64,000 nt of DNA from NCBI GenBank assembly GCA_946554445.1, contig CAMNSD010000018.1:1-64000 (forward strand), read 5' to 3'. Under the pieces are notes generated by a model, which made no database searches, was not told the DNA's origin, and worked only from the letters and a program-made list of their open reading frames with translations. This DNA is from an uncultured Lachnospiraceae bacterium. Lineage in GTDB: Bacteria > Bacillota > Clostridia > Lachnospirales > Lachnospiraceae. Within the stretch, counting starts at the first letter, position 1, and the number at the start of each line of letters is the position of its first letter. Shown piece by piece: positions 22,697 through 31,251 of this stretch. The position numbers and the translations under genes are program-made.

Positions 22697-24772
22697 TTAT
22701 GCTGCAAATCTGTTCTTTACCTGCTGGATGATGAGCCTGCCCAGATTGACGGGAAGTTTTTCAAGGTTTGTGATGTCAAGGAACCCGTCCCCGTAGATCC
22801 GCTGGATATTGGGCTTGTCGCTTCCGATTGCTGCGGCAAACATCTGTATCCCTTTTGCGGAATATTCCTTCTTGATGCCCCGCAGGTCTGCCTCCGCTTC
22901 CGTGCCGTAGTAATTCTCCGCTGCAGGCTGTCCGTCCGAGATGATGATCAGGAGTTTGATAGCCTCCGGTCTTGTCATCAGGCGTTCCGCCACATAGCGC
23001 AGGGCGGCGCCGTCACGGTTCCCGGATCTGGCGCTCATGTCCATCAGCCGGTACTGGTCTTTGTTGTCGATGGAGTCAAACTCTGCATAAGCGTAAAGCT
23101 CCACATCGTCAAATTCCGTGTGGCCGTAAATGGCAACCGGGATATCCAGCCCCTTGCAGAAATCATGCAGGATAATGGATGCGGAGCGGGCATAAGTGAT
23201 GCGGTTGCAGGAACTCATGGAGCCGCTTTCGTCATTTAAGATGGCAACGGCGATGTCTGTCCGGTCATTGGGGAGCTTGAGCTTGTAAAAGAGCCTCCCG
23301 TCATTGCGGACAGCGTTGCGCACGTTGATCCGTTTTCCCATGGGAAGGTTGTCCAGCTTCCCGCCTTCCTTATAGTCTTTTAATATCTGTTCTATCTGTT
23401 TCTGAAGCCGCTTGGAAATTAAAAGAAGCGGAGGAGCCACTTTTTGGTAGGCTGCCATATAGGAGGGATCGACATAGGACATACGGTTAATATTGACGTG
23501 CATACCGCGGTGCGCATTGCCGTAACGGATCTTATCCGATTCTGCCTGAAGCTCCTCGGAAAGCTCCTCCTCAAAGTCAGCATAAGATGCCTCCTCTGCG
23601 AGCTGCGTCAGGATGTGTTCCATGTCTTCCGCTGCCTGCGACACATAACCTGTGCCTGCATAGTCAGTCGTGCGGCTGATGCCGCCGTCCCCGTCTTCCC
23701 CGATTTCTTCCGTTTTCTCCAGGGCAATCCGCCCTTCCTCATAATCAAGGGCCTGCTGGAGCTGTTCGCGCTCATCCTCGTCAGAAGACGGATCATGTGA
23801 TGCCGCTGCACCTTTTACTGGTGTCCCGGTGCCTCCCGGAAGGGGCGCACCGCCGGCAAGCTGGCTGCTTAAGTCAGCTTCCGCCTTGCTTGTGCCGTTC
23901 TTGATGTCTTCCCGCACCTGCTTGATGTAGCTTTCCATATAAGGCCACAGAAAGAGCAGCATCTTGTTGGCGGCATCGAATCGTACCTTTGAATCGTCGT
24001 CATAGGCGGCATCGTCAATATAGGGGATGCACTCATAAACGGTATTAAGGTACGGTCCCTTATAACCGCCCAGATTGTTGATGTCCCCGGTCTTTGTGTA
24101 CTGGATCAGCAGGTTTGCCACGATGATCACTTCATGGTGCTGCTTGTCTATTTCTTCCGTGACGGAATCCATTTCATCGGCAAAGCGCAGGTTGTTTAAC
24201 AGGATGCCTGTCTTTAAGCTGCCGGGAAAGGCGTCGCACATACGGCCTTCGATATAAACGTCTTCCATCATGTTTACCAGAGAGTGCGCAATATCGCACA
24301 GCGCCTTGATGACCGCCTCATCCTTTTCCTCAAAAAATTCAAGGATTTCCCTCAGACTTCTTTCCTGTTTTGCTGACAGGTCCTCCGGCATCTGCGGATA
24401 AAACCTGCCGCCCTGTAAGGACTGGCGGTAGGTAGCCAGCATGGTAAAATCCGAGAACAGGATGTGCCCGCACTCGTGTCCCACGATTCCCAGCAGGCTG
24501 TCTGCCCGCAGGGGCCTTGTGGGGAAACTCCGCGTAAGGAAGTTCCCTGTATTGACGGTAATGGTGCGGTTGTCTGTATGGGCGACCTCGGCACGGGGCA
24601 GCGCATCCCAGTAAGTCTTTACGCTGCTTTTTCTCCGGTAGCGGCCGGTGGTTCCTTCTGCTATGTCTGTCAGGTATGCGGCAAACTGCGGCGAGGCAAA
24701 GAGCTGTTCGTCCGTCAGTTTACTTTTTTTCTCAGCGATCCTGCGTCGGATTGCCATATGTGATGTCCTCAT
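22697..24772 (-). CDS. VWA-domain protein with HExxH motif (CobT/VWA chaperone-like)
   Basis: A 691-residue protein with two recognisable parts. The first third contains GHECGHILF (near residue 98), an HExxH motif like that of zinc metallopeptidases. The last third is a von Willebrand A domain with the MIDAS motif NDESGSMSS (near residue 515) and a following ISDGQPAAE stretch. A low-complexity acidic linker (DEDEREQLQQALDYEEG) joins them. With the MoxR-like ATPase two genes upstream it forms a MoxR-VWA pair, a combination known for remodelling or metal-insertion complexes. The ATG overlaps the XRE gene by 41 bp. Substrate unknown. Confidence 0.88.
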   Translation of the reverse strand: MRTSHMAIRRRIAEKKSKLTDEQLFASPQFAAYLTDIAEGTTGRYRRKSSVKTYWDALPRAEVAHTDNRTITVNTGNFLTRSFPTRPLRADSLLGIVGHECGHILFSDFTMLATYRQSLQGGRFYPQMPEDLSAKQERSLREILEFFEEKDEAVIKALCDIAHSLVNMMEDVYIEGRMCDAFPGSLKTGILLNNLRFADEMDSVTEEIDKQHHEVIIVANLLIQYTKTGDINNLGGYKGPYLNTVYECIPYIDDAAYDDDSKVRFDAANKMLLFLWPYMESYIKQVREDIKNGTSKAEADLSSQLAGGAPLPGGTGTPVKGAAASHDPSSDEDEREQLQQALDYEEGRIALEKTEEIGEDGDGGISRTTDYAGTGYVSQAAEDMEHILTQLAEEASYADFEEELSEELQAESDKIRYGNAHRGMHVNINRMSYVDPSYMAAYQKVAPPLLLISKRLQKQIEQILKDYKEGGKLDNLPMGKRINVRNAVRNDGRLFYKLKLPNDRTDIAVAILNDESGSMSSCNRITYARSASIILHDFCKGLDIPVAIYGHTEFDDVELYAYAEFDSIDNKDQYRLMDMSARSGNRDGAALRYVAERLMTRPEAIKLLIIISDGQPAAENYYGTEAEADLRGIKKEYSAKGIQMFAAAIGSDKPNIQRIYGDGFLDITNLEKLPVNLGRLIIQQVKNRFAA

Positions 24773-25043
24773 TCGTTGTATTCCCTTCTTTCTTATTCAT
24801 ATTTTCAGGAAGTTCCGCCATAAAGAGCGCATCCGTGGTCAGCCCGAAAAAATCCGCTATCGCCACAAGTACATGGGCAGGCGGCAGGCTTATGGCATTT
24901 TCATACCGGGAAATGCTTTTCTGGGTGACTTCCAGCTTTGCTGCGAGCATCTGCTGGGACAGGTAGGGTTTGCGCTGCTCCCTGAGATACCGCAGGTTTC
25001 TTGCAAGGTTCTGTTTTAACTGGTCTTCCTTTACCGGTGCCAT
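24732..25043 (-). CDS. XRE-family helix-turn-helix regulator
   Basis: A 103-residue protein with an HTH_XRE domain: LARNLRYLREQRKPYLSQQMLAAKL, recognition helix TQKSISRYENAISLPP, and closing helix LVAIADFFGLTTDALF. The tail is polar. It lies between the AAA+ ATPase and the VWA gene, overlapping the latter by 41 bp, which suggests strict co-expression. It may autoregulate the module. GGAGGGAACGCCT precedes the ATG. Confidence 0.85.
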   Translation of the reverse strand: MAPVKEDQLKQNLARNLRYLREQRKPYLSQQMLAAKLEVTQKSISRYENAISLPPAHVLVAIADFFGLTTDALFMAELPENMNKKEGNTTNEDITYGNPTQDR

Positions 25044-25055
25044 AGGCGTTCCCTC

Positions 25056-26843
25056 CTATGCTGCAAATTTCTGCTCCAGACAGGATGAGAGGATGTCGGC
25101 GCGGTTTTCCGGATCGCTGGAAACAGAGGAGAGTACGGTATACTTTGCCGCTTCCATGATGTTCCCGCAGACCATAAAGGACTGCACCCAGCTTATCAAC
25201 TCCCGCACGCCGCAGCTCCCATCAGTAATCATGGTTTCCCTGCAGCGTTCACTGATCTCCTGTATGGAGGCGGCCATATCTGAAACGGCTGACCTGTCCG
25301 TGCATCCGGTCACTTTCATGGTGCGTTCCGTCAGTGTATCCACATCGGGTTCCTCCATGTCCATGATAAGGTTCATTCTTGAAATAACGGACTGGTTCAT
25401 GTCACGGCAGCCTGCGTAGTTGTTGTTTGTTGTCACCACGACCACTGTATCGGGATGTCTGTGTATCACCTCACCCGTAGTCAGCGTGACGCTTGCGCAG
25501 CGGTCCAGAAGGGCGTTTAAGCCCACCAGCACGCCCGGATTGGCAATTACTGTGGGTTCCTGTATCTCAATCACATATCCGTTCCTGATAGCGGTGATCA
25601 AGGGTGTTTCCACATAACGGAACCGCTGCCCGGAGGCATTGTCTGCCATCAGTGCCTTTGCATCCTGCGCCATGACCTCCAGCAGTTTTTCATATACTTC
25701 CGCATCCGTAACGGCTTCGTCGTAGATTCCCGTCAGTTTCTTATAGGCGGAAGGCGGGTCCATCTGGATGTCGGTCAGTGTCGGGTATTCCTTGTTTCCC
25801 TGCGCCTTTTCATCCGTTTCAGGAAGCATCTGCCCAAGAAAATCATAGATCTCCGTATTTGCGGAGCAGGTGTAATACAGGTAGGGAAGCCCCAAGCCCG
25901 CAGCGATTGCCTTTGCGCCCTCGGTCTTGCCGGTTCCTGCCGGCCCCCGCATCATAAAATTGCGCATGGGCTGGCTGCCTGCCGTTGTCATTTGGGCGTG
26001 CCTGCAGATGGTGGTGACTTCCGGCGGAATGACGTACCAGTCCTCGATCCGGGGCACCATCAGCTCCTCCTTCGCCGTAAGTGTCCTGTCCGAAAGGGGA
26101 TAGTGTTTTACGAAGTCATCCCTGTTTACGGAAACAGCGGCGGCAGAGGCAGCCGTACCCGTCAGGATGCGGAAGCTGCCAAACAGCACGCTGCTTGGGG
26201 AATAGGCGTTTCTGGATAAGTTCACAGCGGTGAGCTGCGGGAGGTTTCCTGTGGACGGTATGTTCAGCTTGATGCCGGCAGAGGGCAGCGTATCTGCGCC
26301 CTCAATCCTCCGGTAGAGGTTGTCGCACAGGATGAAAGCGGCTTTTGATGCCTCATCCATGTCCGTAAAGCCGTCGTTTTTACATTTTCCAAGCAGGTCG
26401 TAGTTTTCCCGGAACTCATCATCCTTCATGGCTTCCGGGATCAGCACAAAGAAAAGCGCTGTGCCGATACTGCCGCCGTCCTTTAGGGAATAGACCTTCG
26501 GGGCGGAGGTGGCATCTTCAAACCGGCCTACATTGAATTTGCCGTTCTTTCTGTTAAATACTGCCACATGAATCTCACCTGTACGGCTCTGGTATTCCGC
26601 CACGGTTTTGTCGCCCTGTGTGCCGATGGCGCTCTGGGAGGAGCTGCCCGGTGTCAGGCTGGTATCCATCTCCATGTAGGCAAGGACTGCCGCAAGGAGA
26701 GGGGAGTGCAGCGTGGCTTTTTTGGAAGCCACTGTACAGTAAGTGGAGTAGTAGGTGGTGCTTGTATTTGATGCGATCTTGTCGAAAGGCTCAGGAAGAC
26801 CGATTTTCCATGTCCAGTTTGCAAATAATTGTACTTTTGCCAT
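25056..26843 (-). CDS. MoxR-like AAA+ ATPase
   Basis: A 595-residue protein whose C-terminal half is an AAA+ domain: Walker A GPAGTGKTEG (about residues 300-309), a Walker B-like hydrophobic strand with YVIEIQEP, sensor-1 TTNNNYAG, and an arginine-finger region SVISRMNLI. The N-terminal 280 residues are unfamiliar and beta-rich. It resembles MoxR/dynein-like ATPases that work with VWA proteins, matching the VWA gene downstream. ATP-driven remodelling of a DNA or protein complex during element transfer is a plausible role but is inference. Confidence 0.87.
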   Translation of the reverse strand: MAKVQLFANWTWKIGLPEPFDKIASNTSTTYYSTYCTVASKKATLHSPLLAAVLAYMEMDTSLTPGSSSQSAIGTQGDKTVAEYQSRTGEIHVAVFNRKNGKFNVGRFEDATSAPKVYSLKDGGSIGTALFFVLIPEAMKDDEFRENYDLLGKCKNDGFTDMDEASKAAFILCDNLYRRIEGADTLPSAGIKLNIPSTGNLPQLTAVNLSRNAYSPSSVLFGSFRILTGTAASAAAVSVNRDDFVKHYPLSDRTLTAKEELMVPRIEDWYVIPPEVTTICRHAQMTTAGSQPMRNFMMRGPAGTGKTEGAKAIAAGLGLPYLYYTCSANTEIYDFLGQMLPETDEKAQGNKEYPTLTDIQMDPPSAYKKLTGIYDEAVTDAEVYEKLLEVMAQDAKALMADNASGQRFRYVETPLITAIRNGYVIEIQEPTVIANPGVLVGLNALLDRCASVTLTTGEVIHRHPDTVVVVTTNNNYAGCRDMNQSVISRMNLIMDMEEPDVDTLTERTMKVTGCTDRSAVSDMAASIQEISERCRETMITDGSCGVRELISWVQSFMVCGNIMEAAKYTVLSSVSSDPENRADILSSCLEQKFAA

Positions 26844-26872
26844 AATTCATTCATCCTTCTTTCTATTGTTTT

Positions 26873-27778
26873 TTAGATCCATGAAACCTGCAGACTGTTG
26901 TCTGAGATTTTTCCTTTGAGTTCGTTTTCCTCCAGAATGGAGAGCAGTTCCTTCCAGTAAGTTTTTCCCGGAAAAGAGTCGAGGGTTGCCTTCAGGATTT
27001 TCTTTTTCTGGCAGCTTACGACAATATCCCCGTTTTCCTTGATTGTGAGCATGGAGTGGCCGTTGGCATTTAAGTCAGTGATCAGTTCCTCCAGTACCTT
27101 TTGCCCAATCAGCTCATACCATACCCTTACATCCACGACGGATGGTTCCGGATTTGTTTCTGCGTCTGCGCTGCCGGATTCAGGTCTTTCGTCCGCACTG
27201 TTTTCCGTAGGTTCGGCAAAACTGCCGATTACCATTGGCTCTACATGGATGCGCCCGAAGCGGTCAAAGGAAATATCCGCATGGGTGTAGGCATCCATGT
27301 TCTCCACCAGAATACGGGTGGTTTCACCGTTCAGGATGCCCTGCAGGGAAGGTGTGTCCTTCCATTGCCAGACAGACTGGGGGTAAGCAGATTTTAGCTT
27401 TTCCGTGATCCGCAGCGAGATATGGAGCAGTACGGTTTGGCATTCCCTGCTGTCAGAAGCGGGAAGTGCGGGTTTTGCAGGAGAAATGGGTTCCTCAGAT
27501 TGTGCTGGCTGGTCCTGTACTGGAACCGGCGGTAATGTCTTTTCCGAATCTGCCAATATCTGCCCGACTGACTGTTTCAGGGCAGATAAAAGTGCGCGGC
27601 ATTTTTTGATAAGTTTCCCTGACTTTCGCAGCAAAAGGAAACCGATTGCCGCGGCAATCCATAAGATGAGGGCAAGTGCCATCAGCTTTTGGGAGCGGTC
27701 TTTTGGGAAAAAGACAGCCAGAAGCAGCAGGGATATGATCAGGATTTTCATACTTTTGGTAAATACGGTTTTTCTCAT
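26873..27778 (-). CDS. Membrane-anchored uncharacterised protein, 301 aa
   Basis: Two hydrophobic segments near the N-terminus (about residues 11-24 and 32-49), then a polar linker rich in Pro, Glu and Ser. A cytoplasmic or extracellular C-terminal domain of about 170 residues follows, with ordered strands (TLLHISLRIT-like, MLTIKENGDIVVS). No signal peptidase site is obvious. It is the first gene of the MoxR-VWA block and could tether that complex to the membrane. Confidence 0.65.
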   Translation of the reverse strand: MRKTVFTKSMKILIISLLLLAVFFPKDRSQKLMALALILWIAAAIGFLLLRKSGKLIKKCRALLSALKQSVGQILADSEKTLPPVPVQDQPAQSEEPISPAKPALPASDSRECQTVLLHISLRITEKLKSAYPQSVWQWKDTPSLQGILNGETTRILVENMDAYTHADISFDRFGRIHVEPMVIGSFAEPTENSADERPESGSADAETNPEPSVVDVRVWYELIGQKVLEELITDLNANGHSMLTIKENGDIVVSCQKKKILKATLDSFPGKTYWKELLSILEENELKGKISDNSLQVSWI

Positions 27779-27805
27779 TTGGTTTTTTCAGTCCTTTCTC
27801 TTCTT

Positions 27806-27862
27806 AAAATAAAAAAAGAGGAATCACATCCGGGGATTTGTTTCCCTGGTGCAATTCCTCTT
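27806..27862 (-). terminator. Terminator of ssb
   Basis: AAGAGGAAT (27816-27824) pairs with ATTCCTCTT (27854-27862), with an inner CCGGGGATTTG/TTTCCCTGG-like pairing. On the minus strand TTTTTTTATTTT follows. It ends the ssb transcript. Confidence 0.85.
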
Positions 27863-27886
27863 GTACCGCCAGCCGTGCCAAAGGCA

Positions 27887-28309
27887 TCAGTTGAACGGCA
27901 GTCCATTCTCGCCACAGTTTTCCATGTCCATAAAACCGTCATCTGTGTCTGCAGGTGCGCCGCTGCCAGTATTGGCATTGTTGTCCGTGCGTTTCCCTGT
28001 CGGGACATAGTTCCAGTCATGTACCGTGATCTTTGCAATCGTGCCTTTGGAGTTGTCCGACTTGCGTGTAAATTCCACAAGATCAAGGTCGCCCGTGATA
28101 AAGAGCAGGCTGCCTTTTTTGACTCCAGCCTTGCTGATCCTCTCAGTTGCTTTACCAAACAGGACGCACTGGTAGAAATTGGCGTGTTCCTGTTCGCCGT
28201 AGCCTTTGTTGACCGCCACGTTGAACTGGATGTAATCGGTTCCGCCCGCGCTGGTCTGGATTTCAAGGTCTGCTGTAACCCTGCCCATGAGTGTGATTTG
28301 TGTGAACAT
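27887..28309 (-). CDS. ssb: Single-stranded DNA-binding protein
   Basis: OB-fold protein that coats single-stranded DNA during replication and conjugative transfer. Start at MFTQITLMGRVTAD (28309), with AAAGGAGA before it; the 40 extra codons of the longer frame run through the leader RNA. Characteristic SSB stretches follow: FNVAVNKGYG and NFYQCVLFGKATERI (about residues 29-60). The flexible tail ends GLPFN, a variant of the acidic tip that binds partner proteins. At 140 residues it has normal length. Expression passes through the attenuator leader at 28352-28474. Confidence 0.93.
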   Translation of the reverse strand: MFTQITLMGRVTADLEIQTSAGGTDYIQFNVAVNKGYGEQEHANFYQCVLFGKATERISKAGVKKGSLLFITGDLDLVEFTRKSDNSKGTIAKITVHDWNYVPTGKRTDNNANTGSGAPADTDDGFMDMENCGENGLPFN

Positions 28310-28351
28310 AGTTTCATTCTCCTTTCCTGATGAAAAAATTTTTGGTTGCAT

Positions 28352-28474
28352 CAAAAAAAGTGCCAAAAAACTGCCACTTACCGGCATGGTTTTTCTGACA
28401 CTTAATTCAATCATAAACAGCGTGTGCATCTATGCGCATGGCATATCCCTGTGGGAAGCACAAAAATCAATTAC
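28352..28474 (-). promoter_or_regulatory. ssb leader RNA with intrinsic terminator (attenuator)
   Basis: Same plan as the ligA leader, minus strand. Box 1 ATTGATTTTTGTGC (28471-28458), box 2 GCACACGCTGTTTA (28427-28414), box 3 GTCAGAAA (28399-28392). Then AAGTGTCAGAAAAAC pairs with GTTTTTTGGCACTT and a T-run, forming a long terminator stem (28357-28405). A competing pairing AGTGGCA/TGGCACT inside it offers an alternative fold. Box 1 starts at the same distance from the -10 box (9 bp) as in ligA. The rest of the gap to 28562 holds only the promoter. Confidence 0.65.
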
Positions 28475-28480
28475 AGGAAC

Positions 28481-28509
28481 ATTTTAGCACAATATATGGA
28501 GTATGTCAA
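28481..28509 (-). promoter_or_regulatory. ssb promoter
   Basis: On the minus strand, TTGACA (28509-28504), 17-bp spacer, TAAAAT (28486-28481). A near-consensus sigma-A promoter, similar in sequence over its full length to the ligA promoter. Confidence 0.8.
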
Positions 28510-28562
28510 ATGGTTAGATACAATATATTGATTAAAATACCTATGCACTTACGCACAGAAGA

Positions 28563-29003
28563 CTATTGCAATTCCTCTATGCCAAGCAGGTTATCTGTCA
28601 GCGCTGCTTTGGTCAGGAGAGGATTTTGTCCGGTTGGGATACAGTCTGCGGTTTTGAAATAAAACCGGTAGGAAAGACCGCGCTGGACTTTATGATCCTT
28701 TCCAATCCGGAGCAGATGCTCGCTGCCATCCTGACCGGTCAGCACAATGTCATGGCTGTTCCTGAAAAGTTTCAGGCGGACGTCCGTGCAGGTGCCCTCC
28801 AGCACAAAGTAGGTTTTTCTTTTAATCCGGATACCAAGCAGTATGGCTTTTGCAGCGGAAATGATAAACAGCAGGCTGCTCAGGATGAAAAAGGAAGTAT
28901 CCCTTTCATGGAGAAAGAATAGCAGCCCGGTAAAAAAGCAGCCGGTCCCGACAAGAAAAGTCAGGACCAGCCGCCGGAGTAACGGTTTTGGCATGGGTTC
29001 CAT
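28563..29003 (-). CDS. Small two-helix membrane protein, 146 aa
   Basis: Two adjacent hydrophobic helices (about residues 11-29 and 35-54) with a short loop, and a C-terminal domain of about 85 residues that is beta-rich (TYFVLEGTCTDVRLKL, then DIVLTGQDGSEHLLR). Such proteins resemble small membrane proteins with a C-terminal soluble lobe. It is the last gene before the ssb promoter. Function unknown. Confidence 0.65.
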   Translation of the reverse strand: MEPMPKPLLRRLVLTFLVGTGCFFTGLLFFLHERDTSFFILSSLLFIISAAKAILLGIRIKRKTYFVLEGTCTDVRLKLFRNSHDIVLTGQDGSEHLLRIGKDHKVQRGLSYRFYFKTADCIPTGQNPLLTKAALTDNLLGIEELQ

Positions 29004-29015
29004 AGGTAATCTCCT

Positions 29016-29693
29016 TTATAAAATCTGAAAAGTGATCTGCTGCTTGAAGTACAGGTTGGCAACAGCGGTGAGTATGGGAAATCTTGTTTCCGAGATGCGG
29101 CAGTCTGTCACAATGCTTTCACAGTCGGTTGTTTCGTCGTGGTACAGGCATTCCATCAGTTCATTGCTGTCTTTCAGACGGTGCTTTCCTTTTTCCGTAC
29201 AGCCGATCAGCTCTGCAGTGGAAAGCATCTGGTGCCGCAGCAGTGCCATGACCTGTTTTTCCATTGGCTCAAGTTTTTCCCTGTGGAATACCAGCATGGC
29301 TTTCCGGAGGGGAAATCTCCGCCCGAACAGGAGCTTGAAAAAGGAAACGGTCTTGACCAGCAGGCTGTCAGGGGCAGGCTGGAGATAAAGATGTCCGAGC
29401 AGATCGTACAGGGCGTCCACGCCGGTACAGTCTTTTCCGGAAGCAACCAGCCTGCGCATGATGAGGCGGTTTAGGTAATGGTCAAAGTCCAGCTCTCCGA
29501 GGATATGCAGTTCCCGTTCTTTTTCATAAAATTCCGCCCTCAGCTCCTGATAGGTCAGGATGCGGAAAGCGAGGCTGGACCACAAAAGCAGCTCATGTGC
29601 ATCCAGTGCGCAGTCGCGTCCGCCAGCAGTTACAAGGGGCAGTCCCTTTTCGGTCAGACGGTAGCTTCCCACGGCAGTATAAAGTGTCATCAT
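29016..29693 (-). CDS. Uncharacterised protein, 225 aa
   Basis: A helical protein with a Leu-rich N-terminal half and a basic middle (LLFGRRFPLRKAML). Its length and helix pattern could suit a regulatory or scaffolding protein. No DNA-binding motif is clear. It lies directly between a sigma-like gene and a membrane protein gene in the downstream end of the pilus operon, starting after AAAAGGAGG. Confidence 0.6.
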   Translation of the reverse strand: MMTLYTAVGSYRLTEKGLPLVTAGGRDCALDAHELLLWSSLAFRILTYQELRAEFYEKERELHILGELDFDHYLNRLIMRRLVASGKDCTGVDALYDLLGHLYLQPAPDSLLVKTVSFFKLLFGRRFPLRKAMLVFHREKLEPMEKQVMALLRHQMLSTAELIGCTEKGKHRLKDSNELMECLYHDETTDCESIVTDCRISETRFPILTAVANLYFKQQITFQIL

Positions 29694-29711
29694 ATGGTAT
29701 CCTCCTTTTCA

Positions 29712-30269
29712 TCAGGCTGTCAGTTTTTCTTCCCGCAGCATTTTTGCGGCTCTGGAGATCCATGCCGCCACATGGTTCGGCGGGGCGCCGTAGTGCGCGG
29801 CAATCTCCACCCCGGTATGTCCCCTGCATTTCAGCGCCAGCGCTTCCATCCCTTTCCGTGTAATGCCGGAACAGCGTTTCCCGGCTTCGTCGAGAAAGAT
29901 AAAGATGTCGGTGTCTGACAGTGCGTGGAAATTCCGGTCAGGAAAAGTTTCCGCAAAGGTCAGATCCGAACCGTCAGATTGTGGTGCATCCATGTATTCC
30001 AGTGGCCTCTGTATCCTTGTGGCTTTCCTGCACTGGGAAATCAGGCGGTTTTTGATGACCACGGATGCAAAGGTGGGGAAGGATGCGCCGCCGTCTTCCC
30101 GATATTTCTGGGCGGCATGGCATAGCGCTTCGCAGGCGGTCTGGTAGAGATCGTCATATCCCAGCCCTTGTACGGACTCGTTGATGGTCACTGTACCCAG
30201 TACCGTGTCCCGCACAAGATACAGGTGCCTTTCCACCAGTTCTGTTTCCTGTCTGCTCATTGCTGCCAT
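29712..30269 (-). CDS. Sigma-70 family sigma-like factor
   Basis: A 185-residue protein with a region-2-like segment (LGYDDLYQTACEALCHAAQKY, PTFASVVIKNRLISQCRK, about residues 36-80), similar to the sigma-70 core-binding and -10 recognition helices. The C-terminal part (GHTGVEIAAHYGAPPNHVAAWI) is a helix-turn-helix like region 4. This sigma factor lies at the end of the Tad pilus operon, and may recognise promoters used by other element genes. Confidence 0.8.
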   Translation of the reverse strand: MAAMSRQETELVERHLYLVRDTVLGTVTINESVQGLGYDDLYQTACEALCHAAQKYREDGGASFPTFASVVIKNRLISQCRKATRIQRPLEYMDAPQSDGSDLTFAETFPDRNFHALSDTDIFIFLDEAGKRCSGITRKGMEALALKCRGHTGVEIAAHYGAPPNHVAAWISRAAKMLREEKLTA

Positions 30270-30317
30270 ATTATCACCCCTTCCTGTTCTATGAATGACG
30301 CAATCTCTTTTAACGCT

Positions 30318-30734
30318 CTAGCAGGCAATTTTTACATGGTTATTCTGCAGTACCCTGCGGCACTCATCCTTCAGACAGTCGCAGCGATAGTCCGAAAACT
30401 GCCCGATGTGCGCCTCGGAGCTGGTCAGGGCGAAGATGTCCTGCATCCAGCGGTATGCCTCTCTCCGGGACAGGATGCCGTGTTTCCATATGGCATCAAA
30501 CATCCGGTGTGTTTCAATCCGTTTGTGCCGCAGGTCCCCGTTGGCGAGTGTGCCCTTGGGACGCAGGGTTCCGGCATGGACACCCACATAGGCATCACAT
30601 TCAGGGTATCCGGCGCAGACATAAAGGTATTCGTCCAGCGCCTTTTCCTTATAGACGTAGGATGCTTTCCGGAGTACGGCGCTTTTCCCGCAGTATGGGC
30701 ATTTGATGTTTGCCGGTTTGTTTTTTCGTTTCAT
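30318..30734 (-). CDS. Zinc-finger protein (DUF3268-like)
   Basis: A 138-residue protein opening with a CPYCGKSAVLR zinc ribbon, with a second pair of Cys ligands in CAGYPECD (about residues 41-48). The middle carries GTLANGDLRHKRIETHRMFD, a typical run for DUF3268, and the C-terminal part has CDCLKDEC. Nucleic-acid binding is the likely role. GGGAGG precedes the ATG. It is a common small gene of Clostridia mobile elements. Confidence 0.75.
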   Translation of the reverse strand: MKRKNKPANIKCPYCGKSAVLRKASYVYKEKALDEYLYVCAGYPECDAYVGVHAGTLRPKGTLANGDLRHKRIETHRMFDAIWKHGILSRREAYRWMQDIFALTSSEAHIGQFSDYRCDCLKDECRRVLQNNHVKIAC

Positions 30735-30854
30735 GGCTGCAGCCTCCCTTCTGGTCTTTGCGTATGGATTAAGTATCCTGTAAGTATATTGTAGAGAAAA
30801 ACGGACATTTTTCCCATAGTTTGGGCGTTGATTTTTAAGTCATTTGCGAGTAAT

Positions 30855-30897
30855 TAGAGGGAAAAGCCCCCTAAAGTCCCTTTACGGGACAGGGGGC
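30855..30897 (-). terminator. Terminator at the end of the pilus block
   Basis: GCCCCCT (30866-30872) pairs with AGGGGGC (30891-30897), with inner AAGTCCC/GGGAC pairing. TTTTCCC follows on the minus strand. It lies over the stop of the 30882 gene and probably ends the main pilus transcript. Confidence 0.8.
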
Positions 30898-31238
30898 CTG
30901 TTCATTAAGTGTAAGATCTGATGGATGGGACAGTCTTTAGAGGAAGTGGTGGCAAGCTCAAGCCACTTGGCATAAAGCCGGGTGAAGCACCGGCTGTCCA
31001 TGACGCAGGAAAAGTTCGTCCGGTCGATGGCTGTCCCCATAAAATTTTCCGCATCCGAAACCGGAAGCAGGACAGGGCGGCAGTCATGTCCCGGAATATA
31101 CAGGAAGTCCCCGCATCCGGATTCCTTCTGGTAGTCACAGGTACAGAAAACATACACGGCGTTGCGGTAGTTGCCCCCAGCCGCCTCGAAGAAGGCGGCA
31201 ATGGTGGCATAGCTGACGCTTAATATAGGATCTGTCAT
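30882..31238 (-). CDS. Uncharacterised protein, 118 aa
   Basis: Start at MTDPILSV (31238) with GGGAGGAAACAT upstream. The sequence begins with a helix and then a strand-rich region that contains CTCDYQKESGCGDFLYIPG, whose Cys residues could bind zinc. It is the last gene before a strong terminator. No family recognised. The position, right after the pilin-like genes, suggests a link to the pilus, without direct evidence. Confidence 0.6.
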   Translation of the reverse strand: MTDPILSVSYATIAAFFEAAGGNYRNAVYVFCTCDYQKESGCGDFLYIPGHDCRPVLLPVSDAENFMGTAIDRTNFSCVMDSRCFTRLYAKWLELATTSSKDCPIHQILHLMNRPPVP

Positions 31239-31251
31239 ATGTTTCCTCCCT

